From positions 1,178,001 through 1,242,000 of the forward strand of contig JAPNXP010000006.1 in NCBI GenBank assembly GCA_028753945.1: a stretch of DNA of 64,000 bases, written 5' to 3'. Below the pieces are notes generated by a model. The model was not told where the DNA came from, made no database searches, and was given only the letters and a program-made list of their open reading frames with translations. Positions 52,816-63,291 of this stretch are shown here, piece by piece. The position numbers and the translations under genes were made by a program. Positions within the stretch are counted from its first letter, which is position 1; each line of letters starts with the position of its first letter. This DNA comes from Hexactinellida sp. DTS-2022. Taxonomy: Eukaryota > Porifera > Hexactinellida.

Positions 52816-53173
52816 TTTTTTCACTGCTAACTTCACAATCATATACAATTTTACATTGTCACTGGCTTTCCTAATCGAATAAAGCAGAATCCTGTTCTTT
52901 CAATCGGGTATTAACTTTAAAACAGTCAGTGATGTCTTTAATTTAAATATAAAACAAATCTAAACCGAATAGAATTGATGAACTAGAATCTAGATAGAAT
53001 AAATCAATAGTAAAAAGAAATGTAGACCATAGTGCTGATTTATTAAATCAAATACGGATTTGTTAAACAAATAAAAAATCTAATATTGAGACTTTGTGCA
53101 AGGAGGCGGTATCGAGGATAAATTGTTGACAAGGGGCGCTGTCCGAAAAATGTTTGAGAAACACTGTATACAC

Positions 53174-53851
53174 GAACATGCGTTAATATCTAGAAAACTG
53201 TCAGTTCTAATTAGCATAAATATTCAACAATACATACACTGAATAGTGATTAGTATTTCCAAATTTATTTTTTATGTCCTTATACGTATATACCTATGGC
53301 TAGGGCCCACGGATAAATAGATAGCTTACGGGGGCACAACCCTACTCTGAAACAATAGCATTGTATATTTAAATATTTCCCTAAGCCTAAATATTTCCCA
53401 TATGATTCCCGTAATATAATCAATATGTGGTTTGAATTTAAGTAATGCTCAAGGGGGTAAGTGTTACAATCCCGTACTTTTTATTACAAAAATGACAAAA
53501 AGCGTGATGTAGGGAGGGGGGATATAATTATTTCGTCAATTTTCGTTCCATAATCGAAAGTTTTTATAGGAGCCTAGACTCAGTTTAAGTCTATTGGAGT
53601 ATGTAATTGAATACAACCGACATTTAATTGAAAAGGCATGTGTTTTGAAATACAAGCGAGGGCCGCAGCCCCGAGTCAAGTTGTAAGAACGCGCGTAGCG
53701 CGGACGAGCAGCTTGTATATATAAATAGTTAATTGGTGTTTGTAGAACAAAATTAGCCAGTAAACTGTGTACAAGTTAATTCAATTGTGATTAGAGCAAA
53801 ATAGTCAGTTATATGGCAATCCTATTGTATCTAGATTCTAAAACAAAAATA
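53174..53851. other. Intergenic
   Basis: AT-rich; gaacgcgcgtagcgcggac near 53687-53706 is an inverted cgcg motif. No gene. Confidence 0.4.
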
Positions 53852-54033
53852 CAGTCGATTCCGCTTAATAGAGCTACCGGTTAATATACTTCACTGCTTA
53901 ATCGGGTCAAAATTTCACATGATTTATAGGACTGAATTACTTTTGGCTTAAAATATTTTCGGTTAATGGATTTCTCCTTTTAATCGGGTCAAAACGACCT
54001 GGTTCCGAGGTGACTATTATGCGGAGTGGACTG
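53852..54033. mobile_element. 182-bp pogo/Tigger-like MITE
   Basis: CAGTCGATTCCGCTTAATAG and the inward right end CAGTCCACTCCGCATAATAG are inverted. TA is on both sides (53850-53851 and 54034-54035). Internal tgcttaatcgggtcaaaa copies repeat. Confidence 0.88.
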
Positions 54034-54103
54034 TATATCAAATTTCAAGTACTAAAGCATGTTGAAAAATTCCTTATAGTGTACCAAAAAAACTTTCTCC
54101 GTA

Positions 54104-54935
54104 GTCGTTTCCCTGGCCAGAGCTTTATAGTTGATGGGCTGAAACTTGGCATCTACTAGCTGTGGAGTTACCGTCTAATTTGCACCTGGGGTTACGATTT
54201 TTGATTAACATATTTTGGACACATTTCTAACACCTTTCGAAATTTGTCTGGTCTATAACTCGAAAAATGTTATACTAAAGCCACAATTTAGATTTTATCA
54301 TTGGATTCACCATAAAATCCTGCGTCTGAGGGAGAAGACAAATTTTAATAAAAGGTTTAATTAATGCCAGAAATGGGTGTTGAAATTTCTTTGTTTACTC
54401 ACACTTCAGTTTCAGTAAAACTGTTAAATCTAATTCTATTATTGTTTCGAATTGTAATAAATATATTGATTTAACTTGCTAAATTTTACTTTATTGTTAC
54501 AACTTGCGTTAATTATATTGATTTAACTTGTCAATTCGTGCTGGCTTCTATTTACTTGTAGTATTACTATACATTGGATTAAAGCAAATAAAATAAAATA
54601 AGGAATTTGTTGACTTAACTCAATTCACCGTGGATAACATTGCTAAAATAATTAACTAATTATATATTTATTATCTATATATAATGAATGAATGGCATTA
54701 ATGTCAAGGTGGTTTACGATAGAAGCAAACTACAATCAATGAATCGTTCTTTTGGGCCGTCAACACTTGGTAAATGGGTCTTAAGACCTTGAGGCGTTAA
54801 TGGCATAGCGAAAAAATCCAAAATTGCAGCTGTGCAAGACAGCATTTTCCCTTGGTGGCACTATCAATTAACCAACCACCAAAATATAGTGCCTCCGAAG
54901 CAACATTTGTCGGCACAGCTGCAATTTTTTATTTT
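54104..54935 (+). repeat. Isolated monomer of the 37690-43560 array unit
   Basis: Runs from ttctccgtagtcgtttccct to the MITE A copy at its end (54810-54935), in the same block order as the array, at a distance of 11 kb. Confidence 0.85.
54810..54935. mobile_element. MITE family A copy
   Basis: aatccaaaattgcagctgtg to tcggcacagctgcaattttt. Confidence 0.83.
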
Positions 54936-55165
54936 TTTTATTGATTTGATTTGAAATTATTTGAATTCTCAATTGATTTAGTATTAATATTTTGTACTAA
55001 TTACCCCAATATGATTGCCCATTAATTATAATACCTTCGATATACAATAACTAAATTCTGGTACGAATCAATTTATGGAGACAGAATTCATTAAAGTATA
55101 ACGAATACTGTATTTCGTCAGACTTTCAACTAATTTGTTAACCAATAATTAAATTGTTAAACTAA

Positions 55166-55530
55166 CAAAAGTGTATTTCTAGTCTAGTTTTGTTGAATCT
55201 GTAGGCCTTGTGTGCATTAAATAGGATCAGTATTCCATTGCTTTTTAATGAAACAGAGTCTCAAACTAAGTGACACAGATATACAACTTTATTGGAATAC
55301 TTATCGACATAACTATTGACAGACTACGTTGTTAGTTAACACAACAAGTGAGTTATCTTAACACTCTATGTATATTTAGATATTCTAGACATAATAAATC
55401 AAATAATTCAAGAAAATAATTAGACCCTTCAAACTTACGTAACGCAAAATTCCCGTAATTATTGGATTATTCTGTTGCAAATACACATTGTTCGTATTCC
55501 CCCATGGTAGCGTGACGTAAAGCTTGAATG
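55166..55530. repeat. Direct duplication, copy 1 (upstream of the glycosyltransferase gene)
   Basis: ttttgttgaatctgtaggcc, gatcagtattccattgcttt, cagatatacaactttattgg, aacacaacaagtgagttatc and attctgttgcaaatacacat recur in the same order at 58856-59455. Confidence 0.85.
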
Positions 55531-55880
55531 ACTCCTTATGCATACGTAATATCTATTAGTTTATCTGTTAGTTTGTCTGGTTAATCTATATAAGGAGAGG
55601 ACTAATATAATGATAAACTAATAAATAGTATATTATTCACATGAGCGTGGAATGTGTCGCTTGTTTAGGGACATCCAAACATTGTTAGTAGTACAGCAGA
55701 CACAGTTAATACGGTTAAGGAGTACACAATTTACGGAACGAAGTTCTATAATTTTTCGAAACCGTATTTAATCGAATGGTTGCCTAGGCGTTTGATAATT
55801 ATTACTTTTTGCTATTTGATGAAAATGTTAAATATTATTTTAACCTGTTAACCAACTCTCCTAAAGTGCTTATGTTAATA
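55531..55880. other. Intergenic
   Basis: No gene recognised. gttaaggagtacacaattta (55714) has a counterpart near 59896 (ggttaaggagtacaaagttt), so the duplication may reach further. Confidence 0.4.
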
Positions 55881-56020
55881 CAGTGGTTCCCAACCTTTTT
55901 TAACTCGTGAACCCCCTGATACCCGAAAATTTGGTGGTGCACCCCCAGGACATACCTAAGTCTGAAGGATTATATTGACAAGGGCATCGATTATAAAAAC
56001 AGGATGGGGGGTGAACATCA
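55881..56020. repeat. hAT terminal fragment
   Basis: CAGTGGTTCCCAACCTTTTT then tgaaccccctgatacc is a classic hAT-type end; a matching far end was not found. Confidence 0.6.
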
Positions 56021-56727
56021 TATGGTCTCATTAGTTAATATAATATTCCATGATTTTCCTAGTTACCTACCCACTTAGATGTACGTATGTATATTTTGTA
56101 TTTATTCGCGATTATTAGTTTTAAACCCGTTGGGGGATGCCGACTATTCGAGGGAGTGCAACTATTCTAATAAATACGGTATTCTTTTCGGAATCTTGCA
56201 ACACATAAATTGTGTGGAATTTTTGCAAGAGAGACCCACAACTAATTAATGGGTGTATAGTGAATGCTAGTTTTCTCACAGTATGGTATTGATCAAATAT
56301 TAATATATTTATAGATTCATTGACAAACAAGTAGAATTACTTTATCCATCAACATTCCGGATCCAAATAATAACTGTATAGACTCTATGATTATTTTGGT
56401 AATTAGCATGCGGACAATATTCAGCACATAATATACCCAATATTGCTTTGCAGAAATATTTTAATGTTAATATCTAACAATGGAATGTTGATAAATTTCT
56501 CTGTAACCAAGGTATTATTCAATATTAAATCACTACTACTACTTGTTAAAGCTAATCTCAGCGCTAATACATTCCATAAAAACTTCCTGTTAATCTTCAG
56601 TAAACTTAACTTGTGTCCAGCAGAGGTCAGTGTCATGATTTATGTTGCAGAAACCCCAAAAACGTACTTGTATGATTTATGTAATTATTGCATTTCAATG
56701 TATTATTTCATTTAGAGAATTCTTAAG
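56021..56727. other. Upstream region of the glycosyltransferase gene
   Basis: AT-rich. A 90-codon open frame at 56443-56715 shows no family. No clear regulatory element. Confidence 0.35.
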
Positions 56728-58701
56728 ATGCTTCATTTACATCGCATAAAGAAGATTGGCTTGCTAGTAATAGTTATAGTTCTGTTATTTTGCCTAACTT
56801 TATACCGTTGGTTTCCCACACTGAATCAACCTACGGAAGATTCAATATTATTACAATCTGATCCTAAAAGGATAACATTTTCGAAAAAAACCTACAAAGA
56901 TGACATGTTTTTGTTAACAATGCATACTTCTTTTGTTGATGATCCTGAAAATGAAAACAGGGTTCGTGTTCAAGCAAACTTTTTAAAAATGAGTAACTTT
57001 TTATGTTTCCGTGGAATCGTGAAATTTGTAGTATTGACAAACAGTAAAGTAACTACAGCCCTCATAAAAAAACACTACCCAAATGTCATTGCCCATCCAA
57101 CCCCTCTCTATTCTGTATTTATTGCACCCATGTCTAAGGACACACATAGAATTGCAATGAACCTCAGCAATTCATTCTTTTACATGCAAGCTAATGGATG
57201 TAATCTATATGAGACTTCTCTTGTACAAACACTCAAAGCTATCAAACAATTATGGATGAAGGGTTTTATAAGGCAAAAGATAATTATTTTTGGTAAAAGA
57301 TTTAATATTGATGTTAAAGAGCCAGTAGAAGATGAGTTTGAAGTTTTGGAATACTTTAAAAAAGCTGAGGAATTTCGCCCTGATGCACAAGACTATGCTA
57401 TTCTTACAAAAGAGACTATCGAGTTTGATCTATTTTCAGAGATTCTCATGGGTAGGTCAAAATGTGACAATGCGATGGTAGACTTTGGAGTCCATAATGA
57501 AGTGGAGTCATTTGATGCTTCCCATTCAATTCATCTTGTACATCAAAACGACTATGTTAAAAAATACGACACTGAACTTTTAAACACTTGGGGAATTAAT
57601 TGGAACCATTATGTGTCAGAGGGGTTGAGAGATCATTATTCCACTACATGTACAAGATACTCAACAGAATTTGGGATCAACAATACAGTCATTATATATG
57701 ACAAAAAATCAAAATCAGTTTTAAATACTTTATCAGCAGAAGATGATACTTTTTTCAAGGAACACAAGTATTGGATTAATTTTAACGCAGCAATTGCAAA
57801 TGTTACCTACAAAACCGGACCTGATTTAGTAGTTGTAGTACTTGCATGCAATAAACCAGATTCTTTGAACCGACTTTTGAACTCGTTATTAAATGTTGAA
57901 TATGAAGAGGATAGAATCGACCTTGTCATTTCGTTAGACATTGGATATCTAGGTTACTACGATCTTCCTACTTTAACCCTTATAAAAAAACTATTATGGC
58001 CACATGGTAAAATAAAACTAGTCTTGAAGACCAAACACAGAGGTCAACTAAATCAATGGCTAGAAGCTTACAGCAGTGTTGACACTAAAAATATTTCTCC
58101 CATTCTCATTCTTGAAGATAGTCTTATGCTTTCTCCCTTTTGGTATGAATACTTGAAAGCGGTGTTGATTAAGAGTAAATCAAGACAACTTCACGAGAGA
58201 ATAGCTGGATGGAGTTTAGAGGCACCCTACCCAGGACAATCTTACCCTGAGAATAGCTCAGTTATGTTGGGTAATATCCGTTGGGTGAGGAGTTTCGTTC
58301 CTGAACTCAGCAAATGGGTTTCATTTTTGAAATGGTACAAGATGGAATCTAGAAATGTTCCGTATTATGCGTTTTCGAAATCTCCTGTATCTTATTTGGA
58401 CAATAGAGGCAACTGGAGTAATTGGGAACGCAGTGTATGGGCGAGCTGGTACTGGTATTACTTGAATTTACTCACTCCTGAGCAGCAAGATATATTGTAC
58501 ATTTTTGATAAGAGGGGATCGTTAGCACCGAAAACAAGAATGACATTTCTAAATTGGAATATAAATGACTGTTATCGGGAAGGCACATTGGAGAGCGAAG
58601 TTGATTTTCAAAACATTGATTTATCAGAGAAAAATCACGATATCAAGATACCAGATGTAATTCCCACGTTCTCCTTTGAACCTTTTACTAAAACATTTTA
58701 A
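56728..58701 (+). CDS. Type II membrane protein with two glycosyltransferase-like domains
   Basis: 657 residues, single exon. A short basic N-terminus precedes one transmembrane helix (about 11-31), a Golgi type II layout. Residues about 60-350 look like a nucleotide-sugar transferase fold: KFVVLTNSK, KIIIFGKRFNID, DYAILTKETIEFDLFSEILM, GRSKCDNAMVDFG and SIHLVHQ. Residues about 370-620 form a second GT-A-like domain: VVVVLACNKPDSLNRLLNSL, DLVISLD, ILILEDSLMLSPFWYEYLKA (about 457-476) and ERIAGWSLEAPYPGQSYP. The EDSLMLSP block resembles the EDDLEVAP motif of GnT-I/GT13 and GT2-like enzymes, but the third acidic residue is Ser. Donor and acceptor are unknown. It lies between two copies of a direct duplication. 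Confidence 0.72.
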   Translation: MLHLHRIKKIGLLVIVIVLLFCLTLYRWFPTLNQPTEDSILLQSDPKRITFSKKTYKDDMFLLTMHTSFVDDPENENRVRVQANFLKMSNFLCFRGIVKFVVLTNSKVTTALIKKHYPNVIAHPTPLYSVFIAPMSKDTHRIAMNLSNSFFYMQANGCNLYETSLVQTLKAIKQLWMKGFIRQKIIIFGKRFNIDVKEPVEDEFEVLEYFKKAEEFRPDAQDYAILTKETIEFDLFSEILMGRSKCDNAMVDFGVHNEVESFDASHSIHLVHQNDYVKKYDTELLNTWGINWNHYVSEGLRDHYSTTCTRYSTEFGINNTVIIYDKKSKSVLNTLSAEDDTFFKEHKYWINFNAAIANVTYKTGPDLVVVVLACNKPDSLNRLLNSLLNVEYEEDRIDLVISLDIGYLGYYDLPTLTLIKKLLWPHGKIKLVLKTKHRGQLNQWLEAYSSVDTKNISPILILEDSLMLSPFWYEYLKAVLIKSKSRQLHERIAGWSLEAPYPGQSYPENSSVMLGNIRWVRSFVPELSKWVSFLKWYKMESRNVPYYAFSKSPVSYLDNRGNWSNWERSVWASWYWYYLNLLTPEQQDILYIFDKRGSLAPKTRMTFLNWNINDCYREGTLESEVDFQNIDLSEKNHDIKIPDVIPTFSFEPFTKTF

Positions 58702-58855
58702 TTTAATTTACTAATTAGCACTTAGTAGAATTTGTTAGTAGTTGTTTATTAGATTAGCTCAAGTTATGCTTTACTTGGTATTCGAATCCTGAATTAGTTT
58801 TTATACACTGTACAAATCTAAATTGTTACTCTAGTGGGGAATTGAATAATTGTTC

Positions 58856-59455
58856 CCAGACTAGTCTATTTTTGTTGAATCTGTAGCTCTTCTGCGCATT
58901 TATAATTAGGATCACTATTCCATTGCTTTAATGATACAGAGCAGGCTTTCATCCAGACAAAAATTTATGTGCGCCTAGATTTAGCTTGAGCTCGTTCATT
59001 TTTCATTTTGTACGCCTAGTTTGCACATTTTGTATTAAGTCTATGGGAGCATTTCACGATATTGTACGCCTAGACACGATTTTTGTACGCCTAGATTAAA
59101 ATCCATCCAAATTACGCTCCTTTAGGAGCGCCCAATACGCCTGGATAACACCCTGATACAGAGTGTCAAACATAGTGACACAGATGCACAACTTTATTGG
59201 AATTCTTATCGACATAACTATTAACACACTACGTTGCTAGTTAACACATCAAGTGAGTTATCCTAACACTCTTTATCTTTTTTAGATATTCTAGACATAA
59301 TATGTAACAAAATAATTCCTGAAAATAATGTACGTAACGCAAAATTCCAGAAATTAGTACCTCCTTTTTTACTCCCTATGTCACGTTTTGTGGAGTATTC
59401 TGTTGCAAAATCACACATTGTTCGTAAATCCCCTTGGAAGCGTTATATAGAACTT
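58856..59455. repeat. Direct duplication, copy 2 (downstream of the glycosyltransferase gene)
   Basis: Same order of blocks as 55166-55530. It is longer because of the MITE at 58942-59155 and a few small indels. Confidence 0.85.
58942..59155. mobile_element. 214-bp hAT-type MITE with 8-bp target duplication
   Basis: The ends CAGGCTTTCATCCAG and (inward) CAGGGTGTTATCCAG are inverted. ATACAGAG is duplicated at 58934-58941 and 59156-59163. The paralogous copy at 55240-55270 is the empty site (aaacagagtctcaaac). The interior repeats gtacgcctaga. Confidence 0.9.
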
Positions 59456-59532
59456 GATCAACTGCAAATCTAAACAACAACAAAATAAATATATATACAA
59501 AGTTTCTCCAATAATACCAACGGTGAACCTAA

Positions 59533-59555
59533 GCAACAACAACAACAACAACAAA
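59533..59555. repeat. (CAA)n microsatellite
   Basis: About seven caa units. Confidence 0.85.
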
Positions 59556-59682
59556 CACACATGCAACAAAAGTACAATACCCTATGTACCTATCATATAA
59601 CTCAGTAGAGAACCGCTCGTAAGAAGTGACCAGGTTGGGATCGAAGGAATATGCGTCTGAGACTAAGACTGTGAGCAGAGGT

Positions 59683-60203
59683 TTAGACGGGAGCGAGTAG
59701 ACCTATAGGAATACAGGGTCTGTCTGTTCCACGCAAACAGGAGATTGTCATCCTCGTCTGTTAGTGTTATTGTTATCTAATTGGATATGGAACTTAACTA
59801 AGCTAATTCTACTATAGAAAATATAATAACTTGCTTGCAATTACAAATATTCACTATAGACTATCGTCAATAGGAACACGGATCAGGGAAATATTGGTTA
59901 AGGAGTACAAAGTTTAATTCCTTAGACTATACAAACTCATGCAAGTAACTCCGGTTATTACGAATTATGGATAATATGAACATACTAAGTCGGTCCCCTG
60001 GTGTTCCTATTAACAGAGGCTACTGCAAACACAGTTAGCTAGAACTAACTTTATTATCTGGCCCCTAAATAAGCATACTATAAATAGGTACTCACAGCTG
60101 TTAGATCGAAGCATGTGAGATTACAGCTGGTGCAAGATCCGTCTGCATTAGTGCAGACCCGCCTCTGCTCGAAATCTGTAACCCGGGCATTGAAAGTGTA
60201 AGC
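59683..60203 (-). CDS. Possible two terminal exons of a cysteine-rich protein gene
   Basis: The reverse strand has an acceptor CTTATAG at 60204, then a 108-base open exon (60203-60096) reading AYTFNARVTDFEQRRVCTNA and DGSCTSCNLTCFDLTA. It ends at a donor GTGAGT. After a 338-bp intron with CACTAACAG acceptor, a 75-base exon (59757-59683) reads TRMTISCLRGTDRPCIPIGL, LAPV and TAA. Both exons keep phase 0. No family is recognised and no start exon was found; the Cys pattern suggests an extracellular domain. The joining is inference. Confidence 0.35.
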
Positions 60204-60654
60204 CTATAAGTAAACAAGAGAGTAAATAAATACAATACTAACTATTCAACTAACTAACATAAATAAATAAATTTACAAATTAAAAATAATATTATTAATA
60301 AAACTATAATTAGAGCAATTTACTTGTGTAAGATTACATAGTAATATAGGGACTTATTGAACCAAATATTATGTCATAAATAACTGGTTTGTCAATAAAG
60401 TAGGTGTAAAGGAAATTACTGCAAAATTCAGTTAGGTCTGCTTCAAGGAATTATCCAGGAGCATGAGACGCTCCTTTTGGAGCATGATTTTGGGAAAATT
60501 TGAATCTAGGAGCGCGAAAATTTGGAATATTCACCTATACCGTAACATTAATTTGTCATTTAGGCGTATGAAAATTGGATCAGACCAGGATTAGGATCGT
60601 AATTACAAATGGCTGTATATTACACTGGTCTGCTTACTGTAAACAATTCGCGAC
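60204..60654. other. Intergenic
   Basis: aattatccaggagcatgaga with mirrored ctccttttggagcatg near 60448-60485, possibly part of an element related to 58942-59155. No gene. Confidence 0.35.
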
Positions 60655-60815
60655 TGCTTATTATGAAGGTGTTTTTATTAAGAACAAGCCCTATGGTCCC
60701 AAATTAACAACTTACATAGGCTTTGTATTAAGTTGAGTTCGATTATTATAAAGTCTCTCTATTATGAAAAGTATTTTTGTTCCCATGAATGTTCATAATA
60801 AAAGAACCTGACTAC
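60655..60815. repeat. Dispersed repeat, reverse of 19030-19240
   Basis: attaagaacaagccctatgg, tcccaaattaacaacttaca and catgaatgttcataataaaa mirror the copy at 19030-19240. Confidence 0.6.
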
Positions 60816-61318
60816 TAATAAACAACAGATTAAAATATTATATTAATTTCCATTAAGTATCCGAAGCGTTTACAGTTCAAATTAAAGTACAAGGTACATA
60901 TTGCAAAAATATACTGATAAATTTATAATTAGGAGAAATCTGAGTAAAGGGATAAGTGTTGAAACTAAAATTTGTAGATTCTGTGGTTTTAACAAACAAA
61001 AAAGTGAAAAAGGAAATTTGTGAAATCCTAGGTAACAATCTAAAATTTAATTGCTCAAAAGAATCCTGAAGTATTTATGTTATAGTGGTTAAAAGTACGT
61101 ATGTTTTTCCATTTTCCAATTCAAAGAAATTTTAATAAATATTTCCCGAAAATCTACACAGAATCACAAATTAACAATATTAGAAATTCGAGTGTTGCGT
61201 AAGTAACTCCTAAATTGTTCCTAGATCTTAGACCACCACTTTAAGTACACCTCAGTTTATGACAGCAAATGCTTTAATTGATTAATAACCACAGTATACG
61301 TATAAGCATAAATAGCAG
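60816..61318. other. 3' flank of the NHL gene
   Basis: AT-rich; no clear features. On the minus strand, polyadenylation-like AATAAA complements (tttatt) occur but none is singled out. Confidence 0.3.
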
Positions 61319-62563
61319 TTAAGCAGTGAATATTTGTAGACCGAAGTTTTCGCTTCCAGAGACGCAAACTAATTTAGTGTTGTTGATGATAGCAATGCCA
61401 AAAGGTTTGTAAAACATTTTTGCTTGATGCCCTTCCTGTCCTACCGTGTGTAGGAGGTCTCCTGCTGGAGAGAATACCTTGATATCGTTAGATAACCAGT
61501 CGCTGAAGACAATATTATTGCGTCCGTCTAAACAGAAGAACCATGCTAATGAAACTTGCATTCCTATTCCTCTGGTAACTATGGAGCGGGACTTCTCTCC
61601 TGATAGTGTAAACACGTGTATACAGGGATTGTTTTCACGGCTTAACACAAACATTTCATTCTTTGTGAATTTAACATCAGTAGGTCTTGTCATTATTTGA
61701 TGTTGTAGAGAGCCTTGGAAAGTTAGATCTGTAGACAGTATTTGGATTCTGTTGTTGTATTCATCCGGCACGTAGAGGCGTTGGTTAGGAGAGATAGCGA
61801 GTTGTCTCGGATGATTGAATTCTTTCTTTCCTGATCCGTTCTTCCCTACTTGCTTTACCATTGTGAGATCTGACAGCTTGAATTGGAATAAAGCGTGGTG
61901 TCCTATGTCCGTAACAAATATGCTGTCTTGGTAGGTTAATATGCCCCATGGCTGCTTCAGGTGTTGATCTCCGAATTGGTTGAGACATTCTCCTGTTTCA
62001 GAGAATATTTGGATTCGGTTGTTGTGCATATCTGCCACATAAATGTGTCCAGATTTTTGTTCGATTGTAACACCTCTTGGCGCCATTAACTTTCCAGGAG
62101 CTGATCCTTCTTTCCCAACAGCAACACTGGGCTGTAGGAATGCAGCGTAGATAGGCACTGCTGGAGGAATGTCGATCTGTAGAATCTCTCCCAGACGGGA
62201 GATGTGTCCCTCTAGATCCCGTGTGTCGCACAGGAACTTCAGGTCTTGAGGAGGCGGGGCATTGTCTTGCATTTCAGCTCGCGTAGCTTCTAACTCTGCC
62301 AACATTCTCTCCTGCATGGAATGGAGCTTATTGTGCATTAGTTGGCCTTCCAAAAGCGCACGTGTTTCTTCTATTTGTAGCTCGATTTGTTGTCGCGCCA
62401 CCTGATTGGCTCTCATTTCCTCTCGGCTGTCCCTTAAATCGGTCAACAGCTGGAATCTTCTCTGCTCGAGAGAGCGTATCAACCTGTCTATCGATTTGTT
62501 TATTTGTGTCGCTATTGGGTCTACGAGTGGCACTGGTATGGGTTCTGGAAACTGTGTCGCCAT
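61319..62563 (-). CDS. Coiled-coil/NHL-repeat protein (RING-less TRIM-NHL-like)
   Basis: 414 residues in one exon. Residues about 20-105 are helical and rich in Glu, Arg and Gln (RSLEQRRFQLLTDLRDSREE; HSMQERMLAELEATRAEMQD), a coiled coil. From about 146 six NHL blades follow, with repeats such as GHIYVADMHNNRIQIFSETG, RLYVPDEYNNRIQILS, RPTDVKFTKNEMFVLSREN and IVFSDWLSNDIKVFSPAG; the last ends GLQIFTA. TRIM-NHL proteins usually have RING and B-box domains before the coiled coil; neither is here, so no ubiquitin-ligase activity is implied. The propeller probably binds protein or RNA. The start at 62563 is chosen because similarity to the pseudogene at 7177-8410 also begins near its ATG. Confidence 0.88.
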   Translation of the reverse strand: MATQFPEPIPVPLVDPIATQINKSIDRLIRSLEQRRFQLLTDLRDSREEMRANQVARQQIELQIEETRALLEGQLMHNKLHSMQERMLAELEATRAEMQDNAPPPQDLKFLCDTRDLEGHISRLGEILQIDIPPAVPIYAAFLQPSVAVGKEGSAPGKLMAPRGVTIEQKSGHIYVADMHNNRIQIFSETGECLNQFGDQHLKQPWGILTYQDSIFVTDIGHHALFQFKLSDLTMVKQVGKNGSGKKEFNHPRQLAISPNQRLYVPDEYNNRIQILSTDLTFQGSLQHQIMTRPTDVKFTKNEMFVLSRENNPCIHVFTLSGEKSRSIVTRGIGMQVSLAWFFCLDGRNNIVFSDWLSNDIKVFSPAGDLLHTVGQEGHQAKMFYKPFGIAIINNTKLVCVSGSENFGLQIFTA

Positions 62564-63109
62564 TGTTATTGATGGAGTTTCTTTGTTTCGGGATTTTATT
62601 TTTCAATATTATTGAGTATTTATTTTAAAATACTATTTATAGCTTCTGAACTGGAAAGTTAGGTAGTTTTTCTGTGGTTGCTATCTGCAATAATTACAAG
62701 AATTATGTCTGGCGTATACACTACGTTATGGTTTATATCGATTACAACTTTCACTTTAATCATCATTCTATTATCCGATATTCCAAGTTAACACTATTAT
62801 TTACAATAGTTGACTATCAAGATGGGTTCACGCTTAATTTCGACACTAGTCCCCATCACTAGAACGACTTGTGCTCACTTTGAGACCCAAGTTGTGTTAC
62901 TGATAGTACAAACATAAGCAATCTAAACATACAAATATACTAGATTTATTCACTAATTACCATAACATTATAGCACATCCATCTTATTAACAATCACACA
63001 TTCTATATGCAAGGAGATTTCTTGTTTATTGAGGATCTCCCCGATCTCTGTACCCAGAGGCGCCCACAGACCCCTAAAAAAAGTAACGCACAATGTTGTA
63101 TGGAAATTT
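62564..63109. other. Upstream region of the NHL gene
   Basis: AT-rich; no gene or transposon end identified. Confidence 0.3.
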
Positions 63110-63124
63110 GGGCTGTAAATATTA

Positions 63125-63291
63125 GTATGATTGTGCATTATATTGAATCTTAAATTCTTAATTATTTGAGAGAAGTGCAATTCGCCGATGTCCTGATGCA
63201 TCAAACGAATGTATAACCCTCTCAACGTCGATCGGATATCTCGATGCACGTGCATTAGTGCAAGACCCGTGAGTCAAAAATTGTGTGCGAG
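63125..63291 (-). other. Coding-like stretch with CTN motif
   Basis: After an acceptor-like TTACTTGCAG on the reverse strand, the frame reads QFLTHGSCTNARASRYPIDV and continues to LLSNN and a stop (about 63148). The DNA tcttgcactaatgca resembles 60150-60175 and the fragment at 9050-9080. Its position upstream of the NHL gene parallels the fragment at 8985-9125 upstream of the NHL pseudogene. Confidence 0.3.

Larger units (their letters stand above)
47405..53166 (+). mobile_element. 5.8-kb decayed DNA transposon with DDE-like transposase and OTU domain
   Basis: The left end CAGTGTTTTTCAAAGTGGG and right end (inward) CAGTGTTTCTCAAACATTT are inverted. TATACAC is duplicated at 47398-47404 and 53167-53173. 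Just inside both ends ggggcgctg recurs. Further in lie inverted tandem arrays (47685-48520 and 52405-52815) and the block gtgaagttagcagtgaaaaa. Between the arrays are forward-strand remnants of a large protein. The ends look hAT-like, but the protein matches an uncharacterised DDE lineage; the KDZ (Kyakuja/Dileera/Zisupton) type is one candidate. Confidence 0.78.
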
